DNA of 64,000 nt from assembly GCA_031417395.1 (NCBI GenBank), contig JANOVM010000034.1, positions 70,208 through 134,207 of the forward strand, in the 5' to 3' direction. Position 1 is the first letter of the stretch. The number at the start of each line of letters is the position of its first letter. The position numbers and the translations under genes are program-made. Shown here in pieces: positions 54,835-64,000 of the stretch. The stretch is from JADKIH01 sp031417395. GTDB lineage: Bacteria; Bacteroidota; Bacteroidia; AKYH767-A; 2013-40CM-41-45. The notes beneath the pieces were generated by a model. That model did not search any database, had not been told where the DNA came from, and saw nothing but the letters and a program-made list of their open reading frames with translations.

Positions 54835-55569
54835 ATGCTGAATGTTCTAATAGTTGACGACGAAAAAGCGAATCGTAATACACTAAAAAAGTTGTTGAAT
54901 GAATATTGCCCCACGGTTAACATAATTGGCGAAACGTCATCCGTTGAGGAATCCTTGGAATTTCTTAAAACACATAAACCGAATGTGGTTTTTCTCGATG
55001 TTGAAATGCCCAATGGAACAGGGTTCGACCTTATCAGACGTGCCGGAAAAATTGATTTCAAAATTATTTTCGTTACAGCTCACTCACACTATGCTATTAA
55101 AGCAATAAAATTTTCGGCCTTTGATTATTTGTTAAAACCTGTTGATACGGATGAGCTAATCGCAGCTGTTAAAAACGCTTCTGCAGTTGAAGGAAGTAAT
55201 CAGGAACAATATACTTCACTTCTTGAAAATCTTAACAATGGAGGACCGCAAAAACTTGCAGTGCCTGTAAAGGACGGCTTTGTGTTCTTGGCTCCGGAAG
55301 ACATAATCCGCCTTCAGGCTGATGGAACATATACCCATATTTTCATCAGCAATGAAAAGTATACAGGAACAAAGAACATTAAGGAGTATGAACAAATCCT
55401 CCACGATCAGAATTTTTTTCGTTCTCACAATTCACACCTTATTAACCTTAAACACGTAAAGAGGTTCAGCCGCCTCGATGGATATTTTGTCCACATGAGT
55501 GATGGCTCCGTCGCTGAAATTTCCCGAAGGAAAAAAGAGGAATTTCTAGAATTGATAACAAAGCACTAA
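54835..55569 (+). CDS. LytTR-family response regulator
   Basis: 244 residues. Receiver domain with LIVDDEKANRNTL, phospho-acceptor Asp in VVFLDVEMPNGTGFDLI (about residue 56), FVTAHSHYAIKAI and LLKPVD. The C-terminal LytTR DNA-binding domain has RLQADGTYTHIFI, FFRSHNSHLINLKHVKRF and DGSVAEISRRKKEEFLELI. Partner of the upstream LytS-type kinase. Such regulators bind direct repeats in target promoters; none could be assigned. Its neighbours suggest it may control surface-protein genes nearby. Confidence 0.95.
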   Translation: MLNVLIVDDEKANRNTLKKLLNEYCPTVNIIGETSSVEESLEFLKTHKPNVVFLDVEMPNGTGFDLIRRAGKIDFKIIFVTAHSHYAIKAIKFSAFDYLLKPVDTDELIAAVKNASAVEGSNQEQYTSLLENLNNGGPQKLAVPVKDGFVFLAPEDIIRLQADGTYTHIFISNEKYTGTKNIKEYEQILHDQNFFRSHNSHLINLKHVKRFSRLDGYFVHMSDGSVAEISRRKKEEFLELITKH

Positions 55570-55662
55570 TTCTAAAGACGTTTTTTTACATTTCTTCGAT
55601 TTTGCAATTTTTGGGGGCATTTAGGCAATTTTACCAATTATTAAGTTCTTTCCGCCAAATGT

Positions 55663-55745
55663 TGGTATTTTAATACCATCTATAAAAGTTGCTATTTAAA
55701 TTCGAAAAAAGAATTCAACTTTAGAATCTTTAAAAAAGATTCTAA
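55663..55745 (+). promoter_or_regulatory. Two perfect hairpins upstream of the OrfA-like gene
   Basis: TGGTATT-tt-AATACCA (55663-55678) and TTAGAATCTTT-aaa-AAAGATTCTAA (55721-55745, 11-bp arms). The second ends 7 nt before the ATG at 55753. Neither is followed by a T run, so operators or 5' UTR structures are more likely than terminators. Confidence 0.6.
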
Positions 55746-55752
55746 CTTCGGA

Positions 55753-56031
55753 ATGGAAATTATAAAAAAACAAAAAAGAAAATTCACATCATTGTATAAA
55801 GCTAGGGTTGCATTAGAAGCCCTTTCCGGAAAATTTTCTATTCAGGAACTTATGGAAAAATTTGATCTGAATCGTAAGCAAATTTTAAATTGGAAAGATA
55901 TCTTGATTTCTAAAGCTTATCTTGTTTTCGAAAAGGAAGAACCTGAAAATTACAATTTGGTGGATAGGGAACAGTCAGATGGTTTAAAAAACATATCCCG
56001 CCTCACTGAAAGAGAAAATATTAACGATTAA
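55753..56031 (+). CDS. IS3/IS911 OrfA-like HTH protein, solitary
   Basis: 92 residues. Residues ~8-60 match the helix-turn-helix of IS3-family OrfA (RKFTSLYKARVALEALSGKFSIQELMEKFDLNRKQILNWKDILISKAYLVFE). The C-terminal ~30 residues are acidic and lack the usual leucine zipper heptads. No orfB, terminal inverted repeats or target duplication is visible, so this is not an intact insertion sequence. It lies 46 nt upstream of a giant secreted-protein gene on the same strand and behind two perfect hairpins. It may be a transposase remnant or a domesticated DNA-binding regulator; the second is an inference from its intact frame and context. Confidence 0.7.
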   Translation: MEIIKKQKRKFTSLYKARVALEALSGKFSIQELMEKFDLNRKQILNWKDILISKAYLVFEKEEPENYNLVDREQSDGLKNISRLTERENIND

Positions 56032-56077
56032 GTGCATTTACTTTTAAAAAAATTAACAACTATAATTTTATAAACAC

Positions 56078-59000
56078 ATGAAAATTTTACTTAACAATTC
56101 TCCGGAACTAAATGTAGTAAATACGACATTAATTACTTCTGATGAAATTAATAGAATAGTTAACGCTCATCAATCTTTTTCATTTTTTACAAAACTGAGA
56201 AAGAAGTTACTTTATGTTTTGTTTTTTTGTTTTATAACTAATAGTGTTCAGACAGCTGCGCAAACACTGCAACATTGCGTTCTTAATTGCCGTGATACGA
56301 TGGTATGTTTCACCATTCCTGATTCACTTGTTAAACCACCGAAGCCTAAATATAAAAGCAATGATCCTGTTCAGGGAGGCTCTTTTCCTTGTTTATATGA
56401 CTCTATCTGGAACAATGCTCCATTAGTTTTTCCGGTAGGAACAACAGTTGTTACCTGGTGGGTACGAAACATATATGGAGGTTACGATTCCTGTACATCA
56501 AATATTATTCGCAAGCCGCCTTCCAATTATAATATTATCTTCAGTACTTCACCACCAATAGTTGGCGGAGTAATAAATATTTGCAACGGTCAGTCAATTA
56601 CCTTTACAAGCACATCAACAGGAATATCAGGATTACTATGGAATTTTGGAAACGGATATTACTCCAGTAACAATACACATACAGAACCTGCCTGGCATTA
56701 TCCTCCTGGAACATATTATGACACCTTATCAGTTTTTGACGATTGCGGAAATCGACACGATACGGCATTTCAGGTCGTTGTTGATTCTGCTTCCGGTCCC
56801 GATATTTATTGTATATCCGTTGTTTGTCCGGGCGATACTGTAACCTATCACACCAATGCAAATTGCACAACCTATAACTGGAGCGTAACAGGTGGAACTT
56901 TTTTTCCTCCCCCTACTAATACCAGCGACTCAGCAACTGTAGTCTGGGGATTAGGGCCACAAGGAACGATTACACTTAATGTTTCAGGATGTACTCCTCC
57001 GCTAACCTGTCCATTCGGAACAACTAAAACTGTACATATCGTACCTGCTACTTTGCCTATTGCCGGTGATACTGTTACCTGTGCAGAGTCAGAAACCTGT
57101 TATGAAATTGAATGCATACCCGGAAATACACACAGCTGGGAATTAAATCCTGCCAATGCAGGAACTATTACCGGTCAGGGATCACATGAAATTTGCATAA
57201 AATGGGCCCCGGGATTTTTTGGAACAGTGACCCTTCAGGTAAATTATCAAAATGTACTTACAGGATCAGGATGCTCCTTACCTGATGGCTGCACGCACGA
57301 TCCGGGCTGTGGTGGAAGCGGGCATCTGACAATACACATTAAACCTATTTTTGGAATTTCAGGACCACAAAAAGTATGTCCAAATGTTACCAGTGCTCCA
57401 TTTAATGGAATGAATCTTACGAATAACACCATTGTTCCCGGAACAACATGGAAACTAAAGACACCTATTCCTTCCACTTTAACTTTTGGTAGCACTGCTT
57501 TACTTAATGCTTATAGCTGGAATGCAGGTCCGGGAAATTATCAGTTAACTGCCTTCGCTCCACCGGGAGTATTTTGCAATGATTCGGCAATTGTAACGGT
57601 ACAAGTGATTAATATGCTTGTTCCAAATAATATTACCGGACTCGATACTGTTTGCGCTAATTCACCTTCTTATTATACCGTTGCACCAAATATGAGTGGT
57701 GTTACTTACAACTGGACTGTAATAGGTGGAACAATTATAGGTGCAAATAACGGAAGCAGCGTTTCTATAAGCTGGAACCCCGGCGGTGGATCTGTTTTCG
57801 TTACTCAAACACTTACAAATCCTCCGGGATGTACTTCTCTTGCCTCAGCAGTTTTTATTGTTAAGACATGGCCTAATTTTCCATTGCCTGTTATTACAAC
57901 AAGTAATCCCATTGTCTGCCTAAAAAGCAATGTCACATATTCTATTCCTCCAAGTCTGATAAGCAACGGAACCTATACATGGTCCGTTGTCCCTTCAACA
58001 GCCGGAAACATTATTACGGCTAATGGAACGAATACAATTACAATCAAATGGATCAATGCATCCATTACTCCTATATGGGTGAAACTAAAAATCACAAGGT
58101 GCTATACGGATTCCGTAATGTTTCCGATAAACCTCTTACCTCTTCCTCCTGTTCCAAATATTAATTACTCTCCTCCTTTCCCATGTGTAAACGATGTAGT
58201 AAGTTTTACAACCGGAAGCCCGGGGCCATTCTGGAATTGGAATTTTGGAGATGCCGGTACTTCAACACTTACGAATCCTACGCATGCATATACAACAGCA
58301 GGAAATTTTAACGTTCGCTTATTTGTTACAAATGCAAACGGATGTTCTGACACTGCATATACGACCATTAAAGTAGAGGGCAAACCGGTTGTTCCTGTTA
58401 TAACGGGCCCGGCCAGCATATGCATCGATAATAATGCTACGTATTCATTTTCTCAACCTTTATTCCAGGGAGCAAATTATTCCTGGTCGCTATCTGCCCC
58501 TGCTCTTGGAAGTATATTGTCTTTTACAAATTCTTCCGTCCTTGTTAAATGGACAGCAGCAGGAGTTGATACTGTTAAACTGCACGTTCAATCAACCTGC
58601 CTGGATACGTTCATTAGGTTTGTGGTAAATGTGCGGCCGCTGCCTTCACCGGGAATTTCTGCTCCGGGATCAGCTTGTCAAGGTTCGCCTGTTACTTTTA
58701 ATGGTTCCGGCGGTGCTTCCTATATCTGGTCGTTTACAGGAGGATCACCTTCATCATCGATTCTTCCATCGCCAACAGTTACATATTCGACTCCGGGAAC
58801 ATATAATTTGACATTAAGTGTAACCAGTGCTTTCGGCTGTACGAAAACTACAACGTCAAGTATTACTATTAACCCACTTCCTATAGCGCTTATATCAGGA
58901 CCGGGAGGAGTTTGTACATTCCCTGCTACCGTTTCGCTTTCGGCTGTTGTATTGAATGGATATACGTTTGCATGGACACCATCGGGAATAACTCCTTCAA

Positions 59001-62000
59001 TTACGAATACAATTAATTCACCAACTACTTTTTCTTGTGTTGTTACAAATGCCTTTGGTTGCAGCAGACTTTCCAATAGTATAACAATTAACAGTGGTTT
59101 GTGTGATGTTGTGCCTGGTCCTTGCACTGTAACAGATACGATCAACTTCACGAATGCTCCCCCGGTATGCCTTTCACAGAAATATACTAAAACCGGTAAT
59201 GCTACTTTAACCGGATGGAACTTTGGTGATGGAGGATCTGCCGGCCCTCAGGACACAATAACACATACTTTCCCATACCCCGGAGTTTATCCTGTGCAGG
59301 TTCTTGGAACGGCAACCGGTCTTGATGCAAATGGCTTGCCTTGCAGTAAGGTTGTAGCTAAAACAAAAATGATGACTATTCCATTCGATGCCAAATATGA
59401 ATTTTCATTCCAATGTAATGGATCGAATCAGATGACAACGGTTTTCAATAATACATCTTTGTATTTAAATACTGCCAACCTGTATAACTGGACATGGTAC
59501 GATGTAACAACCGCTTCAACACTTTCAACTCTTCCATTCCCTCCTGCTCAGCTGCTTTCTGTTGGAATACACGTAGTAGATTTATATATTTTCGATCCGG
59601 TAACTCTGGCAACTTGTACTGTAAGTCATACGATTAATGTTCCGGCCCCTGTAATAGCAAACTTTACTGTCACAACACCGGTATGCCAGGGAACAGCAGC
59701 TATCTTTACAAATACTTCCAATCCACTTATCAATGTAACGTCACAGTTTTTCAATAATGGAAACGGGGGAACTTCAACATTAGCTACTTGCAGTTTGGTT
59801 TATGTAAACTCAGGACCATTCACGGCTACTTTAAATGTAACAGACAAATATGGATGCAATAGTTCCATAGCAAAGCCGGTCAATGTATTTCCTGCAGCAA
59901 CCGGTACAATAACTGTCGGAACCAACAACTGCGATTCTGTTCAATTGACGGCTTCGGGTACAGGACCATATACATGGAATGTTATTAATCCTCCACCGTC
60001 TCCTGACAATCCTGTTTATGTAAAAACCAGTGGTTTCTATTCAGTAACTGCAACTGATGTAAATGGTTGTCCATATACTGTTGGTCCGGTTCAGGTAACT
60101 GTTAAGCCTTCACCCAATGCAACAATCGTAGGTAAATCTCAATATTGTCAGGGAGAAAATCTAGATATAAAAACTCAAACGGCAGGTTCCACTTTCGTTT
60201 GGCAGCAAATTGCACCCTTTATAGGCGTCGTTGGAGGAAATACTCCAAATTTAAATATTCCACTCAACACACCCGGAACATTCACCTTCCAGGTAACAGT
60301 AACAGGACTAAACGGATGTTCTGCTACAGCAACTTATACTATTGTTGTAGATCCGGTTCCGACTTCCGCAGTAATTATTGGCGGACCTCTAACGTTTTGT
60401 CAGGGTGATAGTGTTTTACTTACAGTTTCACCACCGGGATCTATTTATACCTGGTCAAAATCACCAACTCCACCCCTCAGTTCACCTGCAAATAATAACG
60501 ACAGTTTATATGTTACTGCTTCCGGGACATATTCTGTAATTGTTCAAACTGCCAGCGGCTGCGCTTACCCTGCAATTGCGCCTGTGATTGTTACAGTTAA
60601 TCCAATTCCTCCTGCAAACATTACGGGCGACACCGTTTTATGTGAAGGAGAAACTCTCGCTTTAGTAAGTACCAATGTCGGAGGGGTCACATACTCCTGG
60701 ACAGGCCCTGCAGTTACCGGCAATACAAATCCTTTAATTGTTCCCAACATACAATTAACGAACGGAGGAACTTATGTAGTTGTGGTAACAGATGTCAATA
60801 CGGGATGCACAAATTCTGATACTATTACTGTTATCGTAAATCCTCTTCCTGCTGCTCCGGTAATTGTTTCAAATCCGGGCGGTCCATTGTGTGAAGGGCA
60901 AGTTTACAACCTAAGTGTTGTCGGCCCTCTTGGTCCTCCAATAGTTTATACATGGAGTACCGGACAGATTGGAAACAATATCAATGCTTTTATGAAAGGC
61001 AGCTATTATGTTTCGGCTACTAATCAATTCGGCTGCAGTGCTGCATCAAATGTAATTACCATTCATCCATTGCCTGATATTAGTTGTGCTCCTTCCGGCT
61101 GCTATGAGTTTTGTAATGAATGCGACTCAGTATCCATTCCGGGACCGGACAGCATTTTCAGTTACACGTGGGAAATTCTTGTAGGCAATGTATTCAACTT
61201 TTATAGTGCATCTCAAAACCTGACCGTTTACCCGCCGGGAGGAAAATACAGACTCATTGCTTCCAATCAATGGGGATGCAGCGATACAACAGATACACTA
61301 AAAATCGACTTTAAAGATTGTTGTCCACCACCTGACACAATTAATTGCAAAGACACTTGCAATGACTTTAATAATTTAAGTCTTAATGGTTGGCAGCCTC
61401 ACCCTTCTGCTCCGAACGTCCTACTAAACATTACAAACGTATTGTCACAGGGAGGAGTCACTGATTATTATATCAGAGCTATGGATCAGCCTGGGCCATC
61501 CCAGTTACTTGCAAGTTCGCAGTTTAACGGAAAATGGTGTTGCGGTACATTCTGTTTCGATTACAGACTGATTAATGATGGTGGAACCGGTAGTAATGTG
61601 AACCCAAGCTTTTCAATAAGTAACGGAACGCTTGGTTTCCGGTTTACTTCTTCCACAATAGCAAATGTTACCAATGGCTGGCACTCTATCTGTGCTCCAA
61701 TTACTGACTGCAACCCACCGCCTGTTTCTACTTCAGGAATATGGGTTCCTATTGGAGCAACATTGCCTACCGACTGGACAACAGTATTAAGCAATGTAAC
61801 TGAAGTTGTATTCCGTGTTGATTACATTGCTACTTCTGATATTGAAGTTTCAGGTTATGATAATGTTTGTATAAATTCTAACATTCCCAATATTGATGCA
61901 GGTAACGATACAACAGTTTGTGCTGGAACAATCGTTCCTCTTCATGCTGAAGGATGTAATTCAATTCCACAATGGAATATCATTTCAGGTGATTCATTAA

Positions 62001-64000
62001 TCTTCCTTGCCAATGGACCAATAATTGATGTTGCTCCATTGCAGACTACGTGCTATGTAGTCATCTGCTGCAATGCAGGAACGTGTTGTTGCGATACTGA
62101 TACGGTTTGCATTAACGTTAATCCATTACCAAAAATTACCTGGCCGACTATTTATGCTGATGTCTGTCTGAATGGCGATTCTGTATTATTAGATGCCAAT
62201 AATATTTTTGTTTTAATTAATAATGTCCCTGTTCCGATAACTTCTACAAACGGAACCTGGGTATTCTCCGGACTTGGTGTGGTTGGAAATTATTTCCACC
62301 CAACTACCTTAGGCCTGCATTTAATTACTGTGCTCTATACTGATTCAAATGGTTGTACAGGTACTGCTTTTGTTACTATTAATGTAATTTATTGCTGCGG
62401 AACCTCCTGTCATGTAGATGCAGGAAGCGATACTACCATTTGCGCCGGAGGTGTTGCAATTCTAAATGCACAAGGTTGCAGTGGAAACTCCCAATGGTAT
62501 CAGCTCGTAGCCGCCGGCGCATTCTTTATTGGACAAGGACCGATTATCGATGTCATTCCTCAACAAACAACATGTTATATGGTCATTTGTTGTTGCCCGG
62601 ATCCAATATATCCTGATGTTATTTGCTGCGACACGGATACAGTTTGTATAAATGTTCGTCCACCGGTTATTATAAGCTGGCCGGCAACATACGCTGACGT
62701 CTGCCTGAATGGTGATTCTGTTTTCCTAAATGCCAATAACATTTTTGTACTAATCAATAATGTTCCTGTTCCGATTACCTCTACGAATGGCACATGGGTA
62801 TTTTCAGGACCGGGCGTAGTTGGTAATTATTTTTATCCAACCACTTTAGGTCCGCACTTAATCACTGTACTTTATACTGATTCAAATGGATGCACGGGAA
62901 CAGCCTTCATTAACATAAATGTAATTTTCTGTTGTGGAACATCGTGTCAGGTTGATGCAGGAAACGATACAACTATTTGCGCCGGAAGCTATGTAATTCT
63001 AAATGCAGAAGGTTGTAGTGGAAATTCAGAATGGTATCAGCTTGCTGCCACAGGAGCTTTCTACATTGGACCGGGTCCTATCATCGATGTCTTCCCGCAA
63101 CAATCAACCTGTTACATGGTTGTTTGTTGTTGCCCGGATCCGGTATTCCCCGGTGTAATTTGTTGTGATACAGATACTGTTTGTATCAATGTTCGTCCAC
63201 CGGTTATTATTAGCTGGCCGGCAATTTATGCTGACGTCTGCCTGAATGGTGATTCTGTATTCTTAAATGCCAATAACATTTTTGTTCTAATCAATAATGT
63301 TCCTGTTCCGATTACCTCTACGAATGGCACATGGGTATTTTCAGGACCGGGCGTAATTGGAAATTATTTCCACCCGACCACTTTAGGCCCGCACTTAATC
63401 ACTGTACTTTATACCGATTCTAATGGATGCACGGGAACAGCCTTCATTAACATAAATGTAATTTTCTGTTGTGGAACATCGTGTCAGGTTGATGCAGGAA
63501 ACGATACAACTATTTGCGCCGGAAGCTATGTAATTCTAAGTGCAGATGGTTGCAGCGGAAATTCAGAATGGTATCAGCTTGCTGCCACAGGAGCTTTCTA
63601 CATTGGACCGGGTCCTATCATCGATGTCTTCCCGCAACAATCAACCTGTTATATGGTTATTTGCTGTTGCCCGGATCCTATATTCCCGGGTGTTATTTGC
63701 TGCGACACGGATACTGTTTGCATAAATGTTCTGCCACCTGTTCACCTCGATTGGCCGGTTGTATTTGCTGATGTTTGTCTGAATAGTGATTCGATTTTCT
63801 TGGATGCGAATAATATTTATGTTACTATTAATAATACACAGGTTCCGATTACTTCTACTACCGGTTCATGGGTTTTCTCCGGACCGGGAGTTGTTGGAAA
63901 CTATTTCCATCCAAATACATTAGGTCCTCATGTCATCACAGTAACCTATACGGATCCGAATGGCTGTACAGGTACTGTTAGCATAACAATCAATGTAATT
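56078..64000 (+). CDS. Giant Cys-rich PKD/Ig-like secreted protein, 5' part
   Basis: At least 2641 residues; the frame is open from the ATG at 56078 to the window edge without a stop. The N-terminus has ~40 polar residues (MKILLNNSPELNVVNTTLI...) before a hydrophobic core (LLYVLFFCFITNSVQTAAQ), an extended signal peptide. The body is a string of Ig-like and PKD-like units: LLWNFGNGYY, NWNFGDAGTS, WNFGDGGSAG with the PKD core, and many repeats with NWTV/TYTWS and a Cys at strand starts. Around residues 1745-1940 there is a different module (CCPPPDTINCKDTCNDF, WCCGTFCFDYRL), after which a 174/179-residue repeat rich in CCC and CC pairs begins and leaves the window. A C-terminal T9SS domain is expected but not visible. 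Probably a cell-surface or extracellular protein. Confidence 0.82.
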   Translation, partial: MKILLNNSPELNVVNTTLITSDEINRIVNAHQSFSFFTKLRKKLLYVLFFCFITNSVQTAAQTLQHCVLNCRDTMVCFTIPDSLVKPPKPKYKSNDPVQGGSFPCLYDSIWNNAPLVFPVGTTVVTWWVRNIYGGYDSCTSNIIRKPPSNYNIIFSTSPPIVGGVINICNGQSITFTSTSTGISGLLWNFGNGYYSSNNTHTEPAWHYPPGTYYDTLSVFDDCGNRHDTAFQVVVDSASGPDIYCISVVCPGDTVTYHTNANCTTYNWSVTGGTFFPPPTNTSDSATVVWGLGPQGTITLNVSGCTPPLTCPFGTTKTVHIVPATLPIAGDTVTCAESETCYEIECIPGNTHSWELNPANAGTITGQGSHEICIKWAPGFFGTVTLQVNYQNVLTGSGCSLPDGCTHDPGCGGSGHLTIHIKPIFGISGPQKVCPNVTSAPFNGMNLTNNTIVPGTTWKLKTPIPSTLTFGSTALLNAYSWNAGPGNYQLTAFAPPGVFCNDSAIVTVQVINMLVPNNITGLDTVCANSPSYYTVAPNMSGVTYNWTVIGGTIIGANNGSSVSISWNPGGGSVFVTQTLTNPPGCTSLASAVFIVKTWPNFPLPVITTSNPIVCLKSNVTYSIPPSLISNGTYTWSVVPSTAGNIITANGTNTITIKWINASITPIWVKLKITRCYTDSVMFPINLLPLPPVPNINYSPPFPCVNDVVSFTTGSPGPFWNWNFGDAGTSTLTNPTHAYTTAGNFNVRLFVTNANGCSDTAYTTIKVEGKPVVPVITGPASICIDNNATYSFSQPLFQGANYSWSLSAPALGSILSFTNSSVLVKWTAAGVDTVKLHVQSTCLDTFIRFVVNVRPLPSPGISAPGSACQGSPVTFNGSGGASYIWSFTGGSPSSSILPSPTVTYSTPGTYNLTLSVTSAFGCTKTTTSSITINPLPIALISGPGGVCTFPATVSLSAVVLNGYTFAWTPSGITPSITNTINSPTTFSCVVTNAFGCSRLSNSITINSGLCDVVPGPCTVTDTINFTNAPPVCLSQKYTKTGNATLTGWNFGDGGSAGPQDTITHTFPYPGVYPVQVLGTATGLDANGLPCSKVVAKTKMMTIPFDAKYEFSFQCNGSNQMTTVFNNTSLYLNTANLYNWTWYDVTTASTLSTLPFPPAQLLSVGIHVVDLYIFDPVTLATCTVSHTINVPAPVIANFTVTTPVCQGTAAIFTNTSNPLINVTSQFFNNGNGGTSTLATCSLVYVNSGPFTATLNVTDKYGCNSSIAKPVNVFPAATGTITVGTNNCDSVQLTASGTGPYTWNVINPPPSPDNPVYVKTSGFYSVTATDVNGCPYTVGPVQVTVKPSPNATIVGKSQYCQGENLDIKTQTAGSTFVWQQIAPFIGVVGGNTPNLNIPLNTPGTFTFQVTVTGLNGCSATATYTIVVDPVPTSAVIIGGPLTFCQGDSVLLTVSPPGSIYTWSKSPTPPLSSPANNNDSLYVTASGTYSVIVQTASGCAYPAIAPVIVTVNPIPPANITGDTVLCEGETLALVSTNVGGVTYSWTGPAVTGNTNPLIVPNIQLTNGGTYVVVVTDVNTGCTNSDTITVIVNPLPAAPVIVSNPGGPLCEGQVYNLSVVGPLGPPIVYTWSTGQIGNNINAFMKGSYYVSATNQFGCSAASNVITIHPLPDISCAPSGCYEFCNECDSVSIPGPDSIFSYTWEILVGNVFNFYSASQNLTVYPPGGKYRLIASNQWGCSDTTDTLKIDFKDCCPPPDTINCKDTCNDFNNLSLNGWQPHPSAPNVLLNITNVLSQGGVTDYYIRAMDQPGPSQLLASSQFNGKWCCGTFCFDYRLINDGGTGSNVNPSFSISNGTLGFRFTSSTIANVTNGWHSICAPITDCNPPPVSTSGIWVPIGATLPTDWTTVLSNVTEVVFRVDYIATSDIEVSGYDNVCINSNIPNIDAGNDTTVCAGTIVPLHAEGCNSIPQWNIISGDSLIFLANGPIIDVAPLQTTCYVVICCNAGTCCCDTDTVCINVNPLPKITWPTIYADVCLNGDSVLLDANNIFVLINNVPVPITSTNGTWVFSGLGVVGNYFHPTTLGLHLITVLYTDSNGCTGTAFVTINVIYCCGTSCHVDAGSDTTICAGGVAILNAQGCSGNSQWYQLVAAGAFFIGQGPIIDVIPQQTTCYMVICCCPDPIYPDVICCDTDTVCINVRPPVIISWPATYADVCLNGDSVFLNANNIFVLINNVPVPITSTNGTWVFSGPGVVGNYFYPTTLGPHLITVLYTDSNGCTGTAFININVIFCCGTSCQVDAGNDTTICAGSYVILNAEGCSGNSEWYQLAATGAFYIGPGPIIDVFPQQSTCYMVVCCCPDPVFPGVICCDTDTVCINVRPPVIISWPAIYADVCLNGDSVFLNANNIFVLINNVPVPITSTNGTWVFSGPGVIGNYFHPTTLGPHLITVLYTDSNGCTGTAFININVIFCCGTSCQVDAGNDTTICAGSYVILSADGCSGNSEWYQLAATGAFYIGPGPIIDVFPQQSTCYMVICCCPDPIFPGVICCDTDTVCINVLPPVHLDWPVVFADVCLNSDSIFLDANNIYVTINNTQVPITSTTGSWVFSGPGVVGNYFHPNTLGPHVITVTYTDPNGCTGTVSITINVI
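61895..64000 (+). repeat. Tandem array of 522/537-bp coding repeats
   Basis: Units start at 61895 (522 bp, most diverged), 62417, 62954 and 63491 (537 bp each; the last is cut by the window). Units 3 and 4 are nearly identical over their first ~230 bases, and units 2 and 3 over their second halves. Each encodes DAGNDTTICAG, WYQLAATGAF, a CCCPDP-CCDTDTVCINV Cys cluster, YADVCLNGDSVFLNANNIF and TSTNGTWVFSGPGV. Confidence 0.9.

Noticed and set aside
40107..64000. Tandem repeats considered as a CRISPR array
   Set aside because: The repeats are 300-537 bp, contiguous and in frame within coding sequence. No short repeat-spacer pattern or cas gene was seen anywhere in the window.

Overview
The window is AT-rich bacterial chromosome from a member of the Bacteroidota. 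The evidence is consistent: promoters of the TAnnTTTG (-7) type instead of TATAAT, a short RpoD lacking region 1.1 and starting MRQLKI, proteins with type IX secretion (T9SS) C-terminal sorting domains, an SprB-like adhesin paired with a PorP/SprF protein, a GWxTD protein, and almost no Shine-Dalgarno sequences. The genus cannot be told from the sequence.

0-6.5 kb is housekeeping: the end of an Omp85/BamA-like protein, class I aldolase (fbaB), accD, rpsO, pnp and rpoD, with clear intrinsic terminators. 6.5-10.1 kb is a small accessory block between rpoD and rpe: a HicB-like regulator, a YwqK/MORN-type lipoprotein and an MqsR-like toxin with a Panacea-domain antitoxin. Copies of one palindrome-bearing intergenic repeat separate these modules. 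10.2-16.7 kb holds rpe, an AlaDH/saccharopine-dehydrogenase-like enzyme, a coiled-coil exported protein, trmD, rplS, a CoA-binding protein and an MFS transporter. tRNA-Ser(UGA) is followed by an AbiE-type toxin-antitoxin operon whose promoter sits inside a perfect inverted repeat.

18.8-32 kb carries two family 2 glycosyltransferases, a GWxTD protein, a cytoplasmic TPR hybrid histidine kinase, a STAS/T9SS-cargo/RNase Z operon, and a dinB-dnaE translesion cassette. 32.4-38 kb is an envelope cluster on the minus strand: a PKD-repeat secreted protein, an ECF sigma factor, a protein with one inner-membrane helix and a predicted C-terminal outer-membrane barrel, and a second T9SS cargo. A terminator-like hairpin lies just before the sigma gene.

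38-64 kb is the cell-surface region: a DUF2079 membrane protein, a 3504-residue T9SS adhesin with SprB repeats and a type B sorting domain, its PorP/SprF partner, a LytS/LytTR-type two-component pair, a lone IS3 OrfA-like HTH protein behind two perfect hairpins, and a second giant secreted protein that runs off the window after at least 2641 residues. Both giant genes contain internal tandem DNA repeats (about 300/600 bp and 537 bp), suggesting expansion by recombination. Two copies of a ~259-bp intergenic repeat (12.4 and 32.1 kb) remain unexplained by any gene.
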